Assembly (NCBI GenBank): GCA_025201705.1
Contig: MU617214.1
Span: 1-19,015, forward strand
Length of the DNA stretch: 19,015 nt
Source of the DNA: Dissophora ornata
Lineage: Eukaryota; Mortierellomycota; Mortierellomycetes; Mortierellales; Mortierellaceae
Direction: 5' to 3'
Of the stretch, positions 8,025 to 18,920 are shown piece after piece. Under the pieces are notes generated by a model. It was not told the origin of the DNA. It searched no databases and saw only the letters and a list, made by a program, of their open reading frames with translations. The position numbers and the translations under genes were made by a program. The first letter of the stretch is position 1, and every line of letters begins with the position of its first letter.

Positions 8025-9091
8025 TTACTGTGTCTTTTTGCGAGAAGAGCTGGTGGATGAGGAGCTGGTAGTAGAATCAGTTGGGGAACCACGCTTTGAA
8101 TATGTACGTTTTGCAAAATCGACGAACAAGTATGTTAAAGGAAAGAGGTATGCGACATTGACCCATACAGACAATTGAGCGCCGCGAGTAGTGACACAAC
8201 CAGGAACGGAAAGATAGGTCAGGGCAATCGCCATACCGAGAAGAAACTGCGTGGTTTGCATGGATGTAAGGTACTTTTTGCCAGGAGGGTGAAGACCGAT
8301 TGATGTGCAGGCTGTACATTGGAGACAAGAGGACAGATTGGTCAATCTAATGTGTAACTTACATCGAGACACTACAGTCTGTTGTTCTTACCATAGTAGC
8401 AGTACATAATGGTGTGAATAAATGAATTAAGGACGACAAAGAGCCAGATGGGATTAGATTGATATTTGATACCGGACCACATGGTGATCATGGCGCCTGC
8501 GTGGTGGTAAGTCTGGAGGAGAGAGGAGCGACGACCCTTGAGTATGATGATGATAGTGTCGATGATCTCGTAGAACTTGGAAAGGTAGAAGAGGTACCCC
8601 CAGTAGCCGAGCGCGTTATTCCAGAAGCTATGATCCTTGTCGCAGAACTGTGATTGCATGGAAGAAGTGTGAGATCACGAGGAATTCTTGATTACTCCCC
8701 CCACCCGTTTTTGTTTGCAAAAAACTCTCCTAGGATTCACACCAGGCTCCACTTACCGCATCAAAAAGTGAGTGCGTGCGATATTTTCGACCATGGCGGG
8801 AGCCATATTGTAGAAGGTTATGGGAGAGTAAATGCACAGAATCACGTTATGTACAAGCACAAACGCGGTCATTAAATGACCGGATTCCGTTCTCTCGATC
8901 ACCTTCACATTTGTATTTGAATCTCTCGCCACAACCCGAGAAACCCTACCGACTTTGGGATTGAGCAGTGTGACAGCAATGCAGTAGGCACCCGCTACAG
9001 TAAAGGGCATCTTCCAATACATGAAAAAGTCGTAGTATTCTGGAAAAGGGATGCCGACAGGCCTCGGTCCAGATTCAATTATCGAGAGCAT
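8025..9091 (-). CDS. Fatty acid elongase (ELO family, MALCE1-like), with one-base phase break
   Basis: Seen: exons 8757-9091, 8392-8647 and 8025-8311, with introns GTAAGT..CAG and GTAAGA..CAG. The protein would be about 292 residues, typical of the family. Hallmarks: FYLSKFYEIIDT at about 131-142, KGRRSS, the active-site box QTYHH (157-161, Gln replacing the first His of HxxHH), FIHTIMYCYY, and KKYLTSMQTTQF near the C-terminus, followed by a Ser/Thr-rich Lys-ending tail that would fit ER retention. Several hydrophobic segments are present. Known: ELO proteins are ER 3-ketoacyl-CoA synthases that add two carbons to fatty acyl-CoA. From memory, start, spacing and motifs match Mortierella alpina MALCE1; the substrate (C16-C18 or polyunsaturated) cannot be read here. 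Odd: exon 1 ends in phase 2 while exon 2 must start in phase 0, so the model is one base short (see findings). Confidence 0.88.
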
Positions 9092-9756
9092 TATGAATTC
9101 GCTGAGTGTTGTAGCACAAGTTCTAAGAGAGACGGAGGGACCGCGGGCATGAGTGTTGGGGAGAGCGAAAGAGGCTAGTTTGGCGACAAAGAGAACAGAA
9201 ACATGAATTTTAAGGATGTCGATGTTTCAAGGCTTGGGTGCGTTACGCCAAATCAAAAACCTGTCAAAGGTTTCGAGAAACATCGTCGTACGTTACGTAA
9301 ACGAAGTCTAGGTGTCGTTGCTTTTCCAATGCGTGCAAGGATGCTGGTAGGGGGCGGAAACGCGCTCCGAGGCAGGGGACCATTTACGCAGTGTGCACTC
9401 CAACCAATAATAACACAAACTTGCCACGAGCTCGTAGAGTATTATGACAAAAGCATGCAGCAGTCGTTTCACTTCGTCGTCGTCGGCTGTGCGCGAGCGA
9501 GTTGGTGCAGTACAGAGAATCGCTGATTGGCCAATACACTGTAGAGTGGTGTATTCTAGCGTTCTAATCCAAGATACCGAAATGCAACGCTGTTGCTCTG
9601 CGTCTGATCATAATTATCGATTGTCGTCCATCTCGTTCAATACACAGAACTTGTTTTTTTTGCGCTTTCATTTGTGCCATCATTCGAGCTGGAAGCTTCT
9701 TTGACTCGGAAGAGTACTTTTCTCCCTCTCCAATTCGCCACCACAGGACGCTTCAG

Positions 9757-9928
9757 GTGAGTCCAAAATGTCTTTCTCTTCTCTCTCTCCACACTCGGTA
9801 CACACTCTCGACGTTTCTTTTCCTCTCTCTCGTTTTCTCCTCACTCCTCAGACCACGTCCAGTGTTTGCTTGACTTCTCTGTCTTTCCTTGTTTCCAAGG
9901 CTTCTTTATTGTTGTTGTCGTTTTGCAG
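9757..9928 (+). other. Intron-like segment outside any known coding gene
   Basis: A near-perfect donor (CAG|GTGAGT) at 9757 is followed by a strongly pyrimidine-rich body and an acceptor TCGTTTTGCAG ending at 9928. The size (172 nt) equals the first NOT1 intron. The flanking sequence has no long coding frame. Inference: a 5'-UTR intron of a plus-strand transcript (perhaps a distal NOT1 leader) or of a non-coding RNA. Confidence 0.35.
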
Positions 9929-10196
9929 CTATTCACAAGAGGACGGCGAGAAATAGGGTGAGAGTGACAGTTCGAGGATTAACCAAGCTCTCCTCTTCTG
10001 AATACCATAGCGCGTACCTGGGACTTACCCCGCGCGTTGAAGCGATACATGGTTGCGAATCCGGTTCTATGGCTCTGACAACCTGCAAGTCTATTGTTGA
10101 TGCTTTTAATGTTACAACTACAAAGACATCGCTTGGAGAAGTCTAACCGTTGGTTTGATCAATAGGTAGCATTGCAAAGTATTAAGCAACTTAAAC

Positions 10197-10237
10197 CGCA
10201 CCCATCGTCCTCGTTTCTCTTTTTTCTTAAAGCCTTT
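10197..10237 (+). repeat. Diverged partial copy of the 10917-10957 segment
   Basis: CGCACCCATCGTCCTCGTTT is followed, after a pyrimidine stretch, by AAAGCCTTTC. At 10917-10957 the same order occurs (CGCGCCCATTGTCCTCGTTT, then AAAGCCTTTC). The first 20 bases differ at two positions. It lacks the hairpin and CRE-like half of the 50-bp repeat. It could be a second initiation region. Confidence 0.45.
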
Positions 10238-10884
10238 CAACCTCATCCACCTATCACTCCCAACTCTTCAAAGGTAAATTTTTTGTCTGACCAGCGTGTA
10301 ATACGGGCATGAGTATGCTCCGATAAGTGGCCCCGCTTCTCTTGCTCCAGCAGATATACTTCTCGCAGCGCTAGGGTGTCTTGTCAAGGATTTTTTTGTC
10401 CTCATGTTGTGGATTGTTATGTTTTTATCTCTTTTTTTTTTTTTTGGCCAAGAGCTTTTCTACCAAGTATTGCGAGGGCAGGTTTCCCATTTCGTTGATA
10501 CCGCCGGTGCACTTGGAATGGGTCAATTGGAGCAAACCCAAAGGCGCAAGAACATGTCACGTTTGAAAATTTCGCCAGTCAGCGACGAGCGCATACAAGC
10601 GACTCATTGCCTCCGAGGATATTCGGTGAATGAACCTTCAGGACTTATTCACTGATTTTCTCAATCATACGGTAGTTAGGTTTTGGAAGTCGTGGCTAGC
10701 TCGGAGATAGTAGCCAATCGCGCCTTGGTTTCTGTACAAGAGTTTGGCCAAGTACAGTCGAAAGTCGTTCTCAATCGGTATACGTCAACTGCGTTTGACT
10801 CGCAAGTGAAGAGTCAAAAGTGGGAAAGAGAGATAGATAGATTGAAGGAAGATTTTGTTTAAGTTGATGTGTTCATGGTGGACC

Positions 10885-10934
10885 TGAGAGTTTTGTCACT
10901 TCGGTGACGTAATTTTCGCGCCCATTGTCCTCGT
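10885..10934 (+). repeat. 50-bp repeat, left copy, upstream of NOT1
   Basis: Compared with the reverse complement of 18921-18970, 49 of 50 bases are identical (the only difference is at 10894). In order it holds a perfect GTCAC-TTCG-GTGAC hairpin, TGACGTAA (CRE/ATF-like half site) and TTTTCGCGCCC (fits the E2F consensus TTTSGCGC). It lies about 260 bp upstream of the NOT1 start codon, where a promoter element would be expected. Outside the 50 bp the two copies diverge at once. Confidence 0.85.
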
Positions 10935-11178
10935 TTTCTGCACAAAGCCTTTCTCGGCTCCACCTCCACCTCCATCTCCTTTCTTCTTTCCCGCCTTTTG
11001 CATGTTCGCAGGGTTTGCTTCGCAGTTCGACACCAATAAAGGCAGTAAAAATAGATCTTGAAAACGCGATAAAGGAGGCTTTGATATCGCCACGTTGCCA
11101 CCAGTCGCATCCTTTTGCGCCCAACCTTCTGCCCCTGTCCATCTCACTACCAACCATCATCACTCGCGAGGGCGCACC

Positions 11179-11199
11179 ATGTACTTTGATTCAGCATGA
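11179..11199 (+). promoter_or_regulatory. Six-codon uORF overlapping the NOT1 start
   Basis: ATG at 11179 in a good context (CACCATG) opens MYFDSA and stops at TGA 11197-11199, which overlaps the NOT1 ATG (11196-11198) as ATGA. A ribosome ending the uORF would be positioned on the NOT1 start codon. It matters only if the mRNA leader includes this stretch, which is likely because it lies only 17 nt upstream of the main start. Confidence 0.55.
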
Positions 11200-14100
11200 G
11201 CCCTGAAGAAAAATCGTCCAACTTGAGTCAACCCACCACTCCGTCCTCTCGGCTGAGTTTCCCGTCCAGAAAGTCCAGCTTCTTCACTATCATCAAGGCT
11301 CAGGTTGCCGTGCTTCTCTCGACCCTCTCCGACAACACATACGAACGGAGTGTTTCTGAAATCTCTTCGGTAAGCGATTGGCTTGGCACTTCATCAAAAC
11401 GCGCGTGCTTGATTCAACCTTGGCTCTCCAGGATACAAATGTCATGGCGCACGACTGACGATGCTATAAGCAGCGTTGCTTGAAGCAATATATATCATGC
11501 CCAGATGGCCTCTACTCACATAAACCACTTGCTCATCTTAGCTCATTAGCGATAACGGCAAAAGTGTATATTTGCATTTTATTAGACGAATTGTGCAAGC
11601 GTGGCAAATAGGTCAAGTAGCGCAAGGATCGTCGCAAACGAGTAATTACATCGGATCTCCCATCCACAAGCTGTTGATAGAGCAGCTAACGACCTTAGCT
11701 GAGAATCAGGAATCTACTGAGATCTTTTGTGAGGCTGTCAGCTCCACGGACAAAAGCGAGACTCTCAAGAATTTTGACTTTGAAGTGTTTATCCGAGATC
11801 TGCCCTTGGATGTAATTAGAAAGACTCGTCTTTCTCTCGGACTTTTACAATCACCAAAACCAGATCTGGTTGCTCAAGGTATGGGACGGACATTGATGCG
11901 CATTTGCGCAGTTAGTTTGGCAATTGGGAGTTGCAGTGGATATAGTGACTGACCTTACTCGTCTTTACTCATATGTAAATTTTTAGCTGAGCGTGTCATC
12001 CAGTCCAACATACCACTTCTCAAGGAACAGCTGTCATCTGATCCAGACGTTCTTTTGGAGTTTGTAAAATCTCTCAACACCCCTTCTTACAAAGCCTGGG
12101 GGGAACCAAACGACGTCGTCACGCGCCTTGTCACTTTGCTCTACAACAACAACATACCAAGCAACGTCCTATCTACTATCAAAGAGATTCGGTATGCTGC
12201 ATGTTTCTGGGAATTGAACAGAAGACTCTTTGCATGCCACTGCATCTTATCATTGAAGTACTCACACTCTGCTCCCTATAGCGATATGAACGACAATTCA
12301 GAATCAGCAGCTCTAGCCAAGGCAGTGCGCGACGCAGGAACGTCAAGCTGCAAGTCGGTCAACGCTGCGAACGAGGTGCTGCGTCAAGTCGGATTCGACT
12401 ATAGCGCGCAATATGCCGATGTGGCGCTGGCACGTGCTCTCGGGATGATGGTCTCAAAGCCAGCAAAATCAAGTACCGATATTCCTTGGGACTTCAAGAA
12501 CCTTGCGTCAGCTCTGAGCAACCAATCCGTCAATTGGGTCAATGTTATCAACGCCCTAGACTATCCTGAGTTTAAAATCATCGATGCAGCGGGATTCGAG
12601 TTCATTGTGGCTGCCTTCCGCACAGCCGATAAGGTATTATTTTTTTCGCACCTACGGCGCCAAAGATTTTATATCGTCTGCTTCTTGTCACTCACAACAA
12701 AACTTGTCTCTCATTGCATTCAGAACGGATCTCGCTTCCCATTGGAGGCCCTTTGGGGAAGGTGGAACAATGTCGACGGTCAAGTCTCTCTTCTGCGGGA
12801 GGTAGTGAAGGCTTCCAGGTCTCTTCTACTGAATGAATGGTCAGCAAGCAGCAAGATCTTCACCAGAGAAAACTTTACACAATCAAACCTTGATGTTCAG
12901 ACACATGCCTCGTCCGAACTAGAATCCAGTATATGGAACACACTCCCTTTGGTCGAGACACTAATGAATATTGCTGACAATGACACCCAAGAGGATGTCA
13001 AGCCGATTTTGGACTTGGGCTTGAAATCTAGCACGGAATTATTATTCCTTGGTCTTGCGCAACTCAGGACCCCCTGGAGCCCCCTGCATCAGGATTTAGT
13101 CTCCAAATTACTTCACGTATACCTGACCGGCACCGGTGTAATTCCTCAGTTTGTGCAAACGAGGCTGTGGCAAGTAAATCAGGGATTACTTGTCTCTGGA
13201 CTGCTGGATTTGTACGACCATGACAGATCAAGTCTGCCAAAGATTCTGAAGATTTCAGAAGACCTCTCAGTAAGTATTGCTGTAGAAATGGATCGCCACT
13301 GCCATGCGTGATGCCCAATGCTAACTCGACATTCTGTTCAATCAGATCCTGAACAAGATTCTGGAAGTCAACTCGTACACATTCGCAATGGATCTCGCCG
13401 TCATGGCTTCCCGTCGAGACCTCTTGGTGCTGGATCAATGGCTTAAGAATAGGGTCACTGTTAGTCAGGATAATTTTGTAAAGGCCTGTCTGGACTACAT
13501 TAGGGAAGGATTAAGGCAGGACTCGCAGGCGTCATCAAGAAAGGACTTACCTGTTGAGACGATCGCCATTTTTTTGCAAGTGCTGCTCGCAAGGTAGACT
13601 CCCACTAAACGGCTTACTGCTGCTAGGATAGGATGTTGAGCAGATTGAGGACAGATGCTTACCTTGGCTCTTGTGTATGATCTAACTAGCCCGATGTCGC
13701 AGGAAAATTCTGCCCAGCTGAAGGGCATTTATGACATCTGTATGCAACTGCATCCACAGCTCGCCAACGCTGTTCCTTCAGTCGACGCATCACCAGCAAC
13801 TACCATGGAATTTTCTGCCGAAGTAGAGGAAGCAACGAACGAGTACTACAAACGCATCTACCGCGGCGACGTCTCCATCATGGAAATTGTGGATCTCCTC
13901 CAGCGCTTCAAAGACTCGCCAGACGCCCGCGAACGGGATGTATATTCGTGCATGATCCACAATTTATTCGATGAATACCGATTTTTCAACACATATCGAG
14001 AAAAGGAACTCTCAATTACCAGCGATTTGTTTGGCGCCTTAGTTCAATATCAGCTTGTGTCTTATATCCCTCTCGGGATCGCCCTGCGCTACGTCCTCGA

Positions 14101-17100
14101 CGCTCTACGAAATCCTCCGGGGTCGAAAATGTTCAACTTCGGTGCTCAGGCACTGACTCGCTTTCAGTCACGGTTGCAGGAATGGCCTACTTATTGCTCA
14201 CATCTCTTGCTGATCCCACATCTCCAGCAAGCGCGTCCGGATATTACTCAGTATATTCTCACCATTGCCCCATCAGCATCCGCAGCCGAATCTCAGGATA
14301 CCTCAGTAGTGTCTGAAAACTTGACGTCTTCAGTTGCGCCTCCACCACCCACCTTGCAGGAGATTCAACGGCTGCCTCCACAAGCATCAAATCCTACGGC
14401 AACCTCTTCTCAGGCGCAAGCGGCTCCTGCCTTCACGTCTTTAAACGTGGATACTTTGACTTCAGGACAAGAGAGTGTTGACTACGAGGCTCCAAATGAG
14501 CAGACGCAGGACAAGATCCTGTTCATTGTCAACAACGTTTCCCAGAACAACATTGGGACCAAACTCGCAGAGATGAAAGGACTTTTGCGTGAAAGCGCAT
14601 ATCGCTGGTTCAGTAATTATATCGTGGTCAAGCGCGCGTCGATCGAACCCAACTATCACGCTTTATACCTGCAATTCCTTGATGGAATCGGGAGCCCACT
14701 ACTCTACCGACATATCTTGCACGAAACATATGTCAACATCAAGATCCTTATGAACTCTGAAAAGACCGTACAATCGTCATCGGATCGAACACTCTTGAAG
14801 AACCTGGGATCATGGCTCGGAGGCATGACTCTGGCTCGCAACAAGCCCATCAAGCATAAGAACCTTGCATTCAAGGTAACGACAAGGATCTGATTCCCAG
14901 TATAGAGGCAACCTGATACATCAAAGGATGAATGAATAAGTACTTGGGCTCTGATCTCACACTCGTCATTTTATAATTAGGAACTGATTATCGAGGGCTA
15001 TGACAGCAACCGCCTGATCGTGGTCATCCCCTTTGTCTGCAAGGTATTGGAGCAATGTAACAAGAGCAAGGTCTTTAAACCGCCGAATCCTTGGCTTGTC
15101 GGTATCCTGCGACTTCTCGTAGAGCTCTTCCAGTTTGCAGACCTGACATTACAGCTCAAGTTTGCAATCGAAGTTCTCTGTAAAAGCTTGGAGCTAGATT
15201 GGAAAAATATCGAGCCGAGTAGCATTCTTAAGGACAGACCGCCACAGGGGCTAGTTGCTAACTCAGCATCTCTCGCCCAGAACTTTGAGAGGCTCTCCAC
15301 AAGCGACTATTCCTCACCAGCAAGAGCACCAGCTCAGCCATCAACACCGCTCAGTGGCACGATTGTGACACGACAAGATTCAACCAACGATCTAATCCCC
15401 AGCCTGGCAGCCTTTGTCACCTTTAACCCGCCGGCATTCTTTAACGAGCGACCGGCGCTTAAACGACTAGTCCATCTTGCCATCGATCGCGCCATCAAGG
15501 AGATTGTAGCCCCAGTGGTAGATCGCTCTGTTACTATTGCCGGTATATCGACGCGGGAAATGATCATGAAGGATTTCGCGATGGAGCCCAACGAGGAAAA
15601 AATGCGCAAGGCTGCCCATCTTATGGTTCAAAACCTTGCTGGAAGTCTTGCACTCGTGACTTGCAAGGAGCCTCTCCGCGTCAGCATGGTGAACATCATT
15701 CGCACACTATTCCTGCAGAACGGTTTCACAGAGCAGACCCTTCCGGAGCAATCAATTTTGATGACGGTAAACGAGAACTTGGATTTGGCGACTTCAGTCA
15801 TCGAGAAGGCAGCTATCGAGAAGGCCATTCCAGAAATTGAGGAGAGCCTAGCAACATCCTTCAGCAACAGAAAGAAGCAGCGAGAACGCACTGGCCAGCC
15901 GTACTATGACATGGCGACCTACCAAGCCTCACGATACCCAGCGAATCTGCCTGACCCACTGCGCATCAAGCCCCCAGGACTCTCCCTTCAACAGCTCCGC
16001 GTTTACGAGGACTTTGCCCGCATGTCATCCGTACAATCACCGTTTGATGTGGAGCGCAGTATTCGGGCCCCACTTAACACCAAGGCCGATTCGAGCCAAG
16101 AGTATCCTTTCAGCGCAAACGATGTCGGCTATGAGGCTGCGCCTGCCGTGCTCTCGGCCCACCAAACCCTTGAGAAGTTTACGCAGATCATCGGCGAACT
16201 CGAGAAGCTCGTTAGTCTCTCACCAACCATTCCATGGGCTGGCTTGCCGCCCAACCACGACGTGAAGATCCTAGCGCAACTTGTACCCTTGCTTCCGGCT
16301 CAGTCGTACAGTCCAGACGAAATGGCCCTCACATTCTCACAAAAAGTCGTCCAGCTGTTGTACAAGTCTGACAGCACTTTGTCTCGTGAAGTGTACGTAG
16401 TCCTCTTGGAGCAGCTTTGCGAACTTTCCAGTAAGGTCACCAAAGAGGTCACGGAGTGGCTCATATACGCCGATGACGAGCGCAAGTTCAACGTGCCTGT
16501 GACAGTCACCTTGATCAAGGCTGGATTGGTAAATTTGGTGGATCAGGACATTCAGCTTGCGAGGTTAACTGAGATCGGACGTCCTGGAGTCGTGGAATTC
16601 ACTATCAAGCTGATTCGCGAGTGTGTCCTCAGTGAGCAGCCGTGTGCCAATCGCAACGAGTTTATCAACTCTCTGAGCGTTCTCCACCGTCTCACGCAGC
16701 GCGGAGGCAAAGCTGTTGAGCCTATTGTGTTACTGATTGAGGATATTCGACGTCGATCGCAGGCACCAAACCAGACGACGAAGGAGATAAACGAGAATAC
16801 CTTGCTTAAGGAGCAGCTGGCGTTCATCTTTGCGGAGTGGATTCGCGTATATCAGCTACCCACTGCAAACGACAAGGCGTATGGAGCATTCATCAACTCT
16901 ATCCAACAACAGGGCGTGTTGAAAGGCGAGGAGATCTCTTCGCTGTTTTTCAGAGTCTGCACGGAGATGAGCGTCGAGAGCTATCTGAAGTACAAGTCGG
17001 CGAATGCTGCAGCAGCCTACCAAGGAGTGGATGCATTTGTGAAGCTGATCGTGACCCTTGTGAAGCATTATTCTGATCCTCAAGGCGTGAACCACAACAT

Positions 17101-18532
17101 GGCTAAAGTCACCTATCTCACGACGCTTCTGTCTATTATTGTCCTCGTGCTGGCGCAGGCGCATGAACAGCGCCGCGAACAATTCAACCAAAAGCCGTTC
17201 CTGCGCCTCTTTTCAGGACTTTTGACGGAGATGATGGCCACATATGAGTCAAGCCCTGGCATGTATTTCCAGATCTTGACCGCCTTCAGGTATGGACTGC
17301 AACGGGTTTTTGTCGCTTTTTTATCTTATGTGTATTGTTGGTCTTTAACCATCTCGCTTTCGTTGTCGCATCTGGATTATCCAATAGCAACACGTTTCAG
17401 ACACTTCAGCCCATGGTCTTCCCTGGATTCACTTTCGGCTGGTTGTCGCTGATTTCCCACCGCGCATTCATGCCCAAACTCCTCTTGGCGGATGGATCAA
17501 AGGGGTGGCCCTTGTTCCAGAAGCTGCTTGTCTCGCTCTTCCGCTTACTGAACCCATTTTTGGTTGGAGGCGAACTGCAGGACACCACTCGTGCGCTCTA
17601 CAAGGGAACGCTCCGCGTCATGCTCGTCTTACTTCATGACTTTCCCGAGTTCCTGTGCGACTATCATTTCAGTTTCTGCGACGTGATCCCCAGCTCCTGC
17701 ATCCAGCTCCGCAACCTGATCCTCAGTGCCTTTCCGCGTAACATGCGTTTACCCGATCCCTTTTTGCCTAATCTGAAAGTGGATCTGTTGACAGAGATCC
17801 ATCACCCCCCTCGTGTGCTCTCAGACTACACGTCCAACCTACCGCTAGGGTTTAAGCGTGACTTGGATGCGTTTTTACGTAATCGCGAGCAGGCCGGGTT
17901 CCTTGCCAACATTCGCGAGGCATTGGCCGCGGACGCAGCCTCACAGAATTTGATTTCAGGTGGGCCAAAGTACAATGTGCCTATGATCAACGCGTTGGTG
18001 ATGTACGTGGGTGTCAACGGAGCCACGCAGTTGCATGCCCAGACGCCAGAGAGTTCGTCGCCTATCGTACAAACGCCCTCGATGGATATTTATCAACAGT
18101 TGCTGAACGAGTTGGACCCTGAGGGACGATACCTGCTTTTGAGCGCGATTGCCAATCAACTGCGATACCCCAACAGCCACACACACTATTTCAGCCGTGT
18201 CTTGCTTTATCTCTTTTATGAGACTAGCCAGGAATCGATCAAAGAGCAGATTACCAGGTAACAAGCATTATCTTTTTGTTCTGTGCTTTTGTGACTTCTG
18301 CTCGAATGGCCGGTAAACTAAACAACTTTCTGTCCATCCCTTCCTGCACTTTAGGGTGCTGTTGGAACGCCTTGTGGTCAACCGTCCCCATCCTTGGGGC
18401 CTGCTGATCACGTTCATTGAGCTGATCATAAATCCGCGCTACGCTTTCTGGGACCACGCATTCACGAGAATCGACCCTGATATTGAGAAGCTGTTTGATT
18501 CTGTTTCACGCTCCGTGAAGCGATCCACTTGA
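11196..18532 (+). CDS. NOT1: CCR4-NOT complex scaffold subunit NOT1 (CNOT1)
   Basis: Seen: ten exons, 11196-11369, 11542-11878, 11987-12191, 12282-12633, 12724-13269, 13346-13593, 13690-14875, 14981-17289, 17388-18257 and 18355-18532. All phases agree and give 2134 residues, between yeast Not1 and human CNOT1 in length. The start is fixed by an in-frame TGA just upstream (11187). Domains by recognisable motifs: N-terminal helical repeats (about 60-620); TTP-binding-type MIF4G-like region (about 665-810, with LLQRFKDS and LFDEYRFF); CAF1-binding MIF4G (about 895-1100); CNOT9-binding DUF3819 (about 1165-1315); conserved C-terminal NOT module (about 1700-2134, with [33 protein letters not shown] and [11 protein letters not shown]). 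Known: NOT1 binds CAF1-CCR4, CNOT9 and NOT2-NOT3 and organises mRNA deadenylation and translational repression in the cytoplasm. A Pro/Gln/Thr-rich linker (about 820-890) separates the middle domains. The exon 6-7 join is the least certain. Confidence 0.97.
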
Positions 18533-18920
18533 AGGGGGGGAAAAAGGAGAGTCTGAGGAAGTGTGCAGAGTTTTAGTTGTTTATTAAGGCGGTTTTGTTT
18601 TCATTCATTGCTTGTTACTGTGATGGGTGGGTGGAAGGAACTACTCATCTGTACATGTTTTCTATGTAATCTTGTTGACCCATTCGATTTCAATCCATAT
18701 TCTTGTACCATACCATACTTCATTTACCCTGCAAGAACAACATGAAAAGAGAATGAAATATAATATGCATGTTTTCTGCGGCAATGCAAAACTGTTCCTG
18801 AACTTTCAGTCCAGGAATCCAGGACACTATGATTGGCAGTATGCCCATGTTTTACAACCAAGGACGAACAGTCTTGTATTTCGTGATTTTACTCGATATT
18901 TCTCTTCTACACAAGTCATC
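18533..18920. other. NOT1 3' flank
   Basis: This AT-rich stretch follows the NOT1 stop. It starts with a G-rich run and contains the NOT1 3' UTR. No canonical AATAAA is visible on the plus strand, and no coding frame of interest is seen. The open frame reaching 18959 merely runs into the repeat. Confidence 0.4.

Larger units (their letters stand above)
9092..11178. promoter_or_regulatory. Divergent intergenic region between elongase and NOT1
   Basis: About 2.1 kb separates the two divergently transcribed genes, so both promoters should lie here. It contains pyrimidine-rich tracts, an isolated intron-like segment (9757-9928), a donor-like CAAAG|GTAAAT at 10274, a poly-T run near 10432-10445, a diverged direct repeat (10197-10237 and 10917-10957) and the left copy of the 50-bp repeat. 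An open frame at 9889-10146 gives an 85-residue peptide without recognisable features. I find no tRNA. Confidence 0.4.

Noticed and set aside
9203..9526. A 107-codon plus frame upstream of the elongase
   Set aside because: No recognisable motif, no supporting splice partners, and it overlaps the expected elongase promoter.
10045..10075. B-box-like GGTTGCGAATCC
   Set aside because: It contains an extra base relative to the consensus and has no matching A-box or acceptor stem upstream.
10680..10760. tRNA-like A-box (GTGGCTAGCTCGG)
   Set aside because: Spacing within the A-box is off by one base, no B-box (GGTTCGANTCC) follows at the right distance, and no cloverleaf can be drawn.
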